Assembly (NCBI GenBank): GCA_016194795.1
Contig: JACQAX010000242.1
Coordinates: 1 to 5,829, forward strand
Source: Deltaproteobacteria bacterium
GTDB lineage: Bacteria > Bdellovibrionota > UBA1018 > UBA923
DNA: 5,829 nt
Reading direction: 5' to 3'
Each line of letters starts with the position of its first letter. The stretch's first letter is position 1. A program made the translations under genes and the position numbers. Shown in pieces: positions 1 through 4,026 of this stretch. The notes beneath the pieces were generated by a model. The model did no database searches and had not been told where the DNA came from. It saw only the letters and a list, made by a program, of their open reading frames with translations.

Positions 1-58
1 AGCGGCCACATACGATGAAGCGGTGCGCCGAGTCACGACGCGGCGCGCGATCCGGCGC

Positions 59-77
59 TGCCCATTTGCCTGGGCAA
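59..77. promoter_or_regulatory. Inverted repeat just upstream of the gre-like gene
   Basis: TGCCCA (59-64) pairs with TGGGCA (71-76) around a 6-base loop, and the tighter dyad TTGCC-TG-GGCAA occupies 66-77. It ends 12 bases before the ribosome binding site of the gre-like gene, so it could be an operator or a leader hairpin. The dyad is seen directly; any regulatory role is inference. No convincing -35/-10 pair is visible in the first 98 bases. Confidence 0.25.
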
Positions 78-88
78 TCTGCTAGCAT

Positions 89-94
89 GGAGGA
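89..94 (+). promoter_or_regulatory. Ribosome binding site that fixes the gre-like start
   Basis: GGAGGA lies 4 bases before the ATG at 99. It overlaps the alternative in-frame ATG at 87, which has no such site at a useful distance. This argues for translation from 99 rather than from 87 or from the upstream ATG at 15. Confidence 0.65.
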
Positions 95-98
95 AGCC

Positions 99-578
99 AT
101 GAATAAGAAAGACGTAGTCGCGCGAATCCAGGAATATCTCGGTGACGAGCTCAAGACGGTCGAGGCCGCGGCCAAGGCCGCCCTCGAGGCCGCGCGCCAC
201 GAAGAAAGCAAGCCCGAGGACGAGTACGACACGCGCGCCATCGAAGCCGGCTATCTTGCCGGCGCCCAGGCCAAGCGCGCCGAGGACATTCGCGCGCAGC
301 TCCACATGTACAAGTTTTTGCCCGTGCGCGATTACGGCAAGGATGACGTCGCGTGCCCCGGCGCGCTCGTCGAGCTCGAGCACAAGGGCCGGCGCTCGTT
401 CTACTTCGTGGTGCCCGCCGGCGGAGGCCTGGTGATGTCGATCGACGGCAACCCGATCCAGGTGGTCACGCCGATGAGCCCGATCGGAGAGGCGCTCATG
501 GGGCGCAAGGCGGGCGAGACGTTCGAGGTCGAGGCACGCGACTCGCTTCGCGAGTACAAGGTGATTTCGATCCGCTGA
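99..578 (+). CDS. GreA/GreB-family transcription elongation factor-like protein
   Basis: This 159-residue protein resembles Gre factors, which bind RNA polymerase and stimulate cleavage of backtracked transcripts in the cytoplasm. Residues 1-35 and about 45-71 are charged, Ala-rich helices separated by an acidic turn (about 34-43, ending EDEYD). This fits an antiparallel coiled-coil with an acidic tip. The following YDTRAIEAGYLAGAQAKRA stretch recalls the ENAEY-xAA tip region of GreA, and similar D-K-YDT-EASY segments occur in a GreAB-like subfamily. Residues about 84-159 form the beta-rich C-terminal domain, with the Gre-like run PMSPIGEALMGRKAGETFEV (124-143). The ATG at 99 is chosen for its SD; the frame is open back to the window edge, so a longer form cannot be excluded. 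True GreA is identical in length (about 158), but the N-terminal half is divergent, so transcript-cleavage activity is unproven. Confidence 0.8.
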   Translation: MNKKDVVARIQEYLGDELKTVEAAAKAALEAARHEESKPEDEYDTRAIEAGYLAGAQAKRAEDIRAQLHMYKFLPVRDYGKDDVACPGALVELEHKGRRSFYFVVPAGGGLVMSIDGNPIQVVTPMSPIGEALMGRKAGETFEVEARDSLREYKVISIR

Positions 579-749
579 TCAGTACGCCAGCTCGCTGAAC
601 GCCGCGCCGTAGGGGCCCACGTTGGCCGCCGCCGCGTCCTCGGTGGCCGCCGTGCACGCCATCCACGAGAGTGCCGCCACGATGAGCGCCAGGAGCGCGA
701 GGCGCTTGATTTTCTTCTCCGAGGCCCGGTCGTAGAGTTTCTTCGTCAT
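579..749 (-). CDS. Small single-pass membrane protein, hypothetical
   Basis: A 56-residue protein of unknown function. It has a basic N-terminus (MTKKLYDRASEKKIKR), one hydrophobic helix (about residues 17-32, LALLALIVAALSWMAC) and a short Ala-rich tail ending SELAY. Nearly every codon ends in G or C (the exceptions are two AAA and one GCA), so it is probably a real gene despite its size. AAGG lies 5 bases upstream of the ATG at 749; the adjacent ATG at 752 would add one Met. C32 follows W-M-A, which is a poor lipobox, so a lipoprotein is possible but unlikely. It is convergent with the gre-like gene and their stop codons touch. It sits 112 bases downstream of the barrel gene on the same strand and may be co-transcribed with it. 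Confidence 0.6.
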   Translation of the reverse strand: MTKKLYDRASEKKIKRLALLALIVAALSWMACTAATEDAAAANVGPYGAAFSELAY

Positions 750-807
750 CATGCCCTTATCTATTTCACGGGCGGTGCCGTGCGCGGGGCCTGATTTTCC
801 AGGATTT

Positions 808-861
808 ATTTCAAGCACACCCGGAGTGCGAGCGACACACCCGGGCGCTCGATTTCAAGCA
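808..861. repeat. Intergenic cluster of short direct repeats with a hairpin
   Basis: ATTTCAAGCA occurs at 808-817 and again at 852-861, the second copy abutting the stop codon of the barrel gene. Between them ACACCCGG occurs at 819-826 and shares its core with a second copy at 837-844. CGAGCG (829-834) can pair with CGCTCG (846-851) around an 11-base loop. Read from the barrel gene this could be a weak terminator, but no T-run follows, so read-through into the small gene is likely. The repeats are seen directly; no function is assigned. Confidence 0.4.
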
Positions 862-2019
862 TCACCAGTCGTAGCCGATCGAGAGCATGCCCGTGTAGCC
901 GCGGTCGGAGTTCGGGTGGCTGCCCGTTTTCTTGTCCGTGGAGACGGTCGTCGGTTCGTCGTAGCCGGGGTTCTCGTCGTATTTCTGGGTGATCGTCTTC
1001 TCGTAGGAGAACGTGTTGAGATACCAGTCGCGCTGAAGCGTGGCGCTCATGACGAAGCCGTGCCACTGCAGGCGCAGGCCGCCGCCGGCGTACAGGTGGT
1101 ACATGTTGGACTGGGCGATCTCGATCACGTCGGAATAAGTGTGGTCGGCTGACGCGCCGGCATCGCCGTAGCTGTTGTTGTCGGCATAATTGAGGTTCAC
1201 GTCGGCTCCGCCGTAAGTTTCGATGAGGAGCTTCTTGGCGATACGCACTCCGATCGAGCCGCTCACCGGCACGCGAACCGTGACCGGCAGGTAAGACGTG
1301 AGGCGGCCGGGAACGCCGCTCGCGTCTTTGGCATCTCTCATCTGATCCGTCGTGCCGGTCGTCGCGCCGATCGCCAACGAGAGGTCGGCCTTCACGACGA
1401 GCTCGACCATGCCGCTCGACACGAGCGGCGCCGACGACTTGAGAACGAGGTCGACGAGCTCGGCGCCGTGGAAGGTGCCGAACATCCCGGGGTAGCGTTT
1501 CATCACGTAGCTTGCGACCTGGACGGTGACGCCCGAGTTTTGCTGCAGGAAGCGGATGGCGCCGATGCGCAGGTCGCGCAGGTCGATCCGGCTCGAGTCG
1601 TCGGCCTTGACGGCGATCCGAAACTCGAGCGGGATGATCCCGGCGCTCAGGCCGGTTTTCTTGACGTTGCCGTCGTATTCGCTGCCGCTGGTGAAGTCGG
1701 TGGTTCCGAAGATGTAGGTTTCGAGCGATACGTTGTAGGTGCGGTCGTTGTTGGCGTCGTTCGCGAAGCCCGAGAGCTCCTGGTACTCGATGCGCACGCG
1801 GCCGTCCTCGGGCGAGATTTTTTTGATGATCTTCCAGAAGTCGGGAAGCTGGAACGTCGAATCGGACTCGAACTTTCCGTTCTCCTTCGACTGGCCCTTC
1901 GTATCGGCGACGTTGTCGGCGAGCGCGAGAGGGGGAACGGCGGCGAGCAAGGCGACGACGAAGCATGGGGGACTCCTTTGGATGACGCGCTGTGTAGCTT
2001 TGTTGACTCTTGCGGTCAA
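862..2019 (-). CDS. Exported, probable outer-membrane beta-barrel protein; start uncertain
   Basis: I do not recognise the family. The open frame gives 385 residues if a TTG at 2019 is used. A signal peptide is clear: the hydrophobic run FVVALLAAVPPLALA (20-34) ends in an ALA cleavage site before D35. The mature part has many amphipathic, alternating segments (for example residues 162-172, 203-217, 243-260 and 306-330), no Cys and no helical membrane span. It ends in GYTGMLSIGYDW, with a terminal aromatic typical of the last strand of outer-membrane barrels. The start is odd. An SD (AAAGGAG, 1973-1979) and a promoter-like pair serve an ATG at 1966-1964, but that ATG is one base out of frame with the protein, and codons upstream of about 1963 look non-coding. 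Removing one base soon after that ATG would give a compact signal peptide starting MLRRRLLAAVPP. A base error, a frameshift or a real TTG start are all open. Confidence 0.75.
   Translation of the reverse strand: MTARVNKATQRVIQRSPPCFVVALLAAVPPLALADNVADTKGQSKENGKFESDSTFQLPDFWKIIKKISPEDGRVRIEYQELSGFANDANNDRTYNVSLETYIFGTTDFTSGSEYDGNVKKTGLSAGIIPLEFRIAVKADDSSRIDLRDLRIGAIRFLQQNSGVTVQVASYVMKRYPGMFGTFHGAELVDLVLKSSAPLVSSGMVELVVKADLSLAIGATTGTTDQMRDAKDASGVPGRLTSYLPVTVRVPVSGSIGVRIAKKLLIETYGGADVNLNYADNNSYGDAGASADHTYSDVIEIAQSNMYHLYAGGGLRLQWHGFVMSATLQRDWYLNTFSYEKTITQKYDENPGYDEPTTVSTDKKTGSHPNSDRGYTGMLSIGYDW
1973..1979 (-). promoter_or_regulatory. Strong SD pointing to an out-of-frame ATG
   Basis: On the minus strand AAAGGAG is followed by 6 bases and an ATG at 1966-1964. 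This is the best ribosome binding site near the barrel gene. Translation from that ATG in the present sequence gives an Arg/Pro-rich product with poor codon use, not the barrel protein. The site therefore marks either the original start of a gene now one base out of frame or a sequence error. Confidence 0.55.
1991..2019 (-). promoter_or_regulatory. Candidate sigma-70 promoter of the barrel gene
   Basis: On the minus strand TTGACC (2019-2014, 5 of 6 to consensus) is separated by exactly 17 bases from TACACA (1996-1991, 3 of 6). The predicted transcript would start near 1984 and carry the SD at 1973-1979. The same TTG at 2019 is the only upstream in-frame start candidate for the barrel protein, which suggests the TTG is promoter rather than start codon. 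The -35 lies in an inverted repeat, TTGAC (2003-2007) / GTCAA (2015-2019), that could be an operator. Confidence 0.4.
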
Positions 2020-2219
2020 GATTCTCTCTTGGGTCGGCTCAGCGTGGAGAAATGGTCATCCGTCGAGTCAGTAAAGGGCGCTGTAATTCCTCCTCAATCG
2101 ACATTTTTGGCTGCGTTCTTTTGGGCGTACGTCGAGTTTTCAGACACCGCTTTCGTGTGATCTCCAGCGCTTGGCGGGTGATGTCCCGTAGGCACGACTT
2201 GCATCAGCTATTGGGAAAC
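2020..2219. other. Divergent intergenic region, lower GC
   Basis: This spacer lies between the divergent barrel gene and the repeat-protein gene. By hand count, GC in two of its 60-base lines (2041-2100 and 2101-2160) is 31/60 and 28/60, far below the flanking genes. It should hold the promoter of the repeat-protein gene, but I could not pick a convincing -35/-10 pair. An AGGAGG on the minus strand (2094-2089) has no start codon at a suitable distance. I see no RNA gene or coding frame in it. Confidence 0.5.
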
Positions 2220-2225
2220 GAGGTG
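2220..2225 (+). promoter_or_regulatory. Ribosome binding site of the repeat-protein gene
   Basis: GAGGTG ends 7 bases before the ATG at 2233 and supports that start, which also begins a clean signal peptide. Confidence 0.6.
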
Positions 2226-2232
2226 ATTTGAG

Positions 2233-2829
2233 ATGAACAAATTCGTATTTTTCACGGTTGCACTGTCAGTGGTCGGCGTCCAGGCTCAAGCGAGCCCATC
2301 GCTCCATCAGAAAGTTTTCGACGTCCAAACCGGAGCGCTCGGCGACATTGAAGCAATCGATCAGATGCATCCGCGAACCGAGGTCGTCTTCTCCAAACCC
2401 GATGGCACCAAAATCCTCAAGTGGCTGCCCAACAGCGAAGTAGAAGCGATGAGGAGAGCGTTCACGGCTCCAAAGCCCAGCTTGCATGAAAAAATTTATG
2501 ACCCCCGCTCAGGGTTCCTCGGGCAAGTAGAGGCGATCGACCTTCTTCGTCCCCAATCGGAAGTGGTTTTCACGAGGCCTGATGGCACGAAGACCGTGGA
2601 GTGGCTGCCAAACATCACCATTCAAAGCATGAAAAATGCGTTTCTCACGCCGGCCCCCGCGCTCGGCGAGCAGGTGTATGATGCGGCACGAAGCCTTCCT
2701 GGAGTCGTTGAAGCGATTAGCGACATGAAACCGGAGACCGAAGTGACCTTCACTCATCCGGACGGAACAAAGACCTTGGAGTGGGTGCCTAACGTGCAAA
2801 TTCAAAGGTCCGCTATCTCCGCTCGATAG
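2233..2829 (+). CDS. Exported protein of three tandem 60-residue repeats, unknown family
   Basis: A 198-residue protein. Residues 1-20 are a typical Sec signal peptide (MNKFVFFTVALSVVGVQAQA, cleavage probably before S21). The rest is three copies of one unit with an exact 60-residue period: 23-82, 83-142 and 143-198. Invariant or near-invariant positions are D30/90/150, EAI (40-42, 100-102, 160-162), EV (50-51, 110-111, 170-171), PDGTK (56-60, 116-120, 176-180), W64/124/184, and PN (66-67, 126-127, 186-187). The EVxF-x-PDGTK-xxxW segment reads as a beta-hairpin with a PDG turn, preceded by a short helix. There is no Cys, no membrane segment after the signal and no lipobox, so it is probably periplasmic or secreted. 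The final unit lacks the M-x-AF-xxP ending. Codons are clearly more A/T-ending than in neighbouring genes, which suggests transfer or weak selection. I cannot name a function; a repeated binding module is the simplest guess. Confidence 0.8.
   Translation: MNKFVFFTVALSVVGVQAQASPSLHQKVFDVQTGALGDIEAIDQMHPRTEVVFSKPDGTKILKWLPNSEVEAMRRAFTAPKPSLHEKIYDPRSGFLGQVEAIDLLRPQSEVVFTRPDGTKTVEWLPNITIQSMKNAFLTPAPALGEQVYDAARSLPGVVEAISDMKPETEVTFTHPDGTKTLEWVPNVQIQRSAISAR
2299..2478 (+). repeat. Repeat unit 1 of the exported repeat protein
   Basis: Encodes residues 23-82, beginning SLHQKVFD and ending RRAFTAPKP. It is collinear without gaps with unit 2. The conserved hairpin here reads EVVFSKPDGTKILKWLPN. Confidence 0.8.
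2479..2658 (+). repeat. Repeat unit 2 of the exported repeat protein
   Basis: Encodes residues 83-142, beginning SLHEKIYD and ending KNAFLTPAP. Its protein identity to unit 1 is obvious (SLHxK, EAID, EVVF, PDGTK, WLPN), while many codons differ at the third base. The duplication is therefore not recent. Confidence 0.8.
2659..2829 (+). repeat. Repeat unit 3, C-terminal and 3 to 4 residues short
   Basis: Encodes residues 143-198. It keeps YD, EAI, ETEV, PDGTK, EW and PN in register, but has ALGEQ in place of SLHxK. After IQ it diverges to RSAISAR and stops, where units 1 and 2 have a M-x-x-AF ending. Confidence 0.75.
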
Positions 2830-2838
2830 CACGATCTT

Positions 2839-2851
2839 GCACACCCGGAGT
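2839..2851. repeat. Second copy of a 13-bp intergenic sequence
   Basis: GCACACCCGGAGT is identical to 815-827. Both copies lie in short spacers just past gene ends. ACAC and GTGT flanking this copy could form a 4-bp stem, too weak to call a terminator. The 33-base spacer separates the convergent repeat-protein and FMN reductase genes. Confidence 0.4.
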
Positions 2852-2862
2852 ACGTGTAGGCG

Positions 2863-3447
2863 TCAGCCCCGCAGCTTCGCCGTATCCGTAACCAGCGCCC
2901 CGACGACCCGCTCGAGCGTGGCGAGCTGCTTTGCGTCCTTCAGCACGCCGTCGTCAGTGAACGCCTCGTGGGCCTTGCCCACCGCGAGCTGGTCGGGCAG
3001 CACGGTCACGCCGATGTTTCCGAGCATCATCCGCAGCGCGACGAGGGCGCGCAGGCCCCCGAGCGCGCCGGGCGACGCGCTCACGAGCGTGCAGAGCTTG
3101 CCGCGGTAGCAGGCCAGGGGCTTCTCGTCGTCGGTCTCCTCGCGCGAGACCCAGTCGAGGACGTTCTTGAGAGGGCCAGGGATCGAGCTGTTGTACTCGG
3201 GCGACGAGATCAGCAGCGCGTCGTGCTCGAGGAAGAGCTTCTTGAGGCGCTTGGCGTGTTCAGGCAGGCCCGAGGCTTCCTCGAGATCGCCGTCGTAGAC
3301 CGGCAGGGGAAAGTCGCGCAGGTCGACGAGCGTGACGTCGGCGCCCGCGCGGGTCGCGGCCGCCGCGGCATTGCGAACGAGCTTCTTGTTGAGGGAGTCT
3401 TTGCGGGCGCTGCCGGCGAAAGCCAGGATGCGGGGTTTGGCGGCCAT
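2863..3447 (-). CDS. NAD(P)H-dependent FMN reductase (flavodoxin-like fold)
   Basis: A 194-residue cytoplasmic flavoprotein of the FMN_red family, which transfers electrons from NAD(P)H through bound FMN to quinones, azo compounds, chromate or free flavin. It opens with a beta-strand and the phosphate-binding loop FAGSARKDSLNKKL (10-23). SSPEYNSSIPGPLKNVLDWV (81-100) is the family signature that contacts the isoalloxazine ring and the dimer interface. VSASPGALGGLRA (122-134) is the third flavin loop. Length is usual for the family. The start at 3447 is supported by GAGGAGA on the minus strand (3461-3455), 7 bases upstream. It is divergent from the zinc-ribbon gene with 90 bp between them and convergent with the repeat-protein gene. 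The physiological substrate cannot be read from sequence; a quinone or chromate reductase role in oxidative stress defence is plausible. Confidence 0.92.
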   Translation of the reverse strand: MAAKPRILAFAGSARKDSLNKKLVRNAAAAATRAGADVTLVDLRDFPLPVYDGDLEEASGLPEHAKRLKKLFLEHDALLISSPEYNSSIPGPLKNVLDWVSREETDDEKPLACYRGKLCTLVSASPGALGGLRALVALRMMLGNIGVTVLPDQLAVGKAHEAFTDDGVLKDAKQLATLERVVGALVTDTAKLRG

Positions 3448-3480
3448 GTCAGGGTCTCCTCATTGATAGGTGATGAGCGG

Positions 3481-3509
3481 ACCGTAGCGTGCGTCTTGCG
3501 GTTAGACAA
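3481..3509 (-). promoter_or_regulatory. Candidate promoter of the FMN reductase gene
   Basis: On the minus strand TTGTCT (3509-3504) and TACGGT (3486-3481) are 17 bases apart, with 4 of 6 and 3 of 6 matches to the sigma-70 consensus. Transcription would start near 3474 and leave a leader of about 27 bases. GTCTTGCGGTTAGACAAG (3493-3510), which covers the -35, contains two overlapping inverted repeats (GTCT/AGAC and CTTG/CAAG), a possible operator. Confidence 0.3.
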
Positions 3510-3537
3510 GCCGCGCCGGGTGGGCTAAAAAGAAGAC

Positions 3538-3909
3538 ATGTCAGACGAAAAAGTGCTCCTTGGGATCCTCGACCTCACCGAAGCCAAGCGCCTACGCGGC
3601 GAGCTGGAGAGCAAGGGAGTCGAGCTCGAGCTCGTGTCGAACCCGGAAACCTGCGCCGACGGCAAGTGCGGCCCCGGCGGCGGGACGAAGGTCGAGATCT
3701 ACGCCCGCGACGAGGACGTGAACACGTTCCAGCAGTTCATCTCGGGAGAGCGCTCCAGGATGCTCGAAGGCCTGGGCGTGCGCCCCGAGCTGCTCGAGCA
3801 GGTCTACGACACCGAGAAGGGCACCGCCGTCTGCCCGGCGTGCGGGACGGAATTTTCTACCCAGGCCGCCGAGTGCCCCGACTGCGGCTTGGGCTTCGCT
3901 GGTCCGTAG
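3538..3909 (+). CDS. DUF2007-like protein with C-terminal zinc ribbon
   Basis: A 123-residue soluble protein. Residues 4-68 look like the DUF2007 (putative signal-transducing) alpha-beta fold: VLLGILDLTEAKRLRGELES, then a strand, VEIYARDEDVNTFQQFI at 52-68. Residues 99-116 form a zinc ribbon, CPAC-x10-CPDC (C99, C102, C113, C116). The N-terminal domain also carries C39 and C44 in a loop (CADGKC followed by GPGGG), which could bind metal or form a redox pair. The start is the only suitable ATG, with a purine-rich AAAAAGAAG just upstream. Codon use is strongly G/C-ending as in neighbours. DUF2007 proteins are of unknown biochemical role; partner binding through the ribbon is inference. It is 117 bp upstream of cheA on the same strand and could be co-transcribed. 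Confidence 0.75.
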   Translation: MSDEKVLLGILDLTEAKRLRGELESKGVELELVSNPETCADGKCGPGGGTKVEIYARDEDVNTFQQFISGERSRMLEGLGVRPELLEQVYDTEKGTAVCPACGTEFSTQAAECPDCGLGFAGP

Positions 3910-3924
3910 CGGCAGCTTTTGCCG
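3910..3924 (+). terminator. Weak hairpin after the zinc-ribbon gene
   Basis: CGGCA and TGCCG form a 5-bp stem around GCTTT directly after the stop codon. The following bases are only loosely T-rich (CTTCTTCTTTCGTT at 3932-3945), not a T-run. It may slow or partly terminate transcription; a full intrinsic terminator is doubtful. Confidence 0.25.
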
Positions 3925-3978
3925 TCGTGCCAGACTTCTTCTTTCGTTCATAACCCCTTGATCCCCGCCGATGAGTCA

Positions 3979-4022
3979 GAGGTAGAGAGCCGGAGGCTCG
4001 TACCAGAGGCTCGTAATAGAGG
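3979..4022 (+). promoter_or_regulatory. cheA leader with repeated SD-like GAGG elements
   Basis: GAGG occurs at 3979, 3993, 4006 and 4019. The last three are at an exact 13-base spacing, because GAGGCTCGTA is duplicated (3993-4002 and 4006-4015). Only the last copy, followed by GGAA, lies at a working distance (4 bases) from the ATG at 4027. The extra copies might be standby ribosome sites or just a small tandem duplication. Confidence 0.45.
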
Positions 4023-4026
4023 GGAA

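Noticed and set aside
33..383. Minus-strand open frame of 116 codons over the gre-like gene
   Set aside because: It is a compositional shadow of the plus-strand gene, with no SD and a low-complexity product.
654..665. Lipobox in the small membrane protein (WMAC)
   Set aside because: Position -3 is Trp rather than Leu/Val/Ile and the hydrophobic run is followed by Ala-rich sequence, so lipidation is not supported.
806..1966. Minus-strand open frame of 386 codons starting at the ATG with the strong SD
   Set aside because: The product is Arg/Pro-rich without recognisable domains and has poor codon use. The overlapping frame has a signal peptide and a barrel-like end. Only its start signals are meaningful, and they are reported as a frame conflict.
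2089..2094. AGGAGG on the minus strand in the divergent spacer
   Set aside because: No ATG, GTG or TTG follows at 4-12 bases, and no coding frame with typical codons starts there.
3502..3530. TTAGAC-17-CTAAAA as a promoter for the zinc-ribbon gene
   Set aside because: The -10 match is poor and would place the transcript start at or inside the start codon; an AT-rich SD region explains the A-run better.
3919..4026. 36-residue N-terminal extension of CheA from the ATG at 3919
   Set aside because: The extension has unusual codons, covers the hairpin and repeated leader, and is not expected before the HPt domain. A good SD serves the ATG at 4027.
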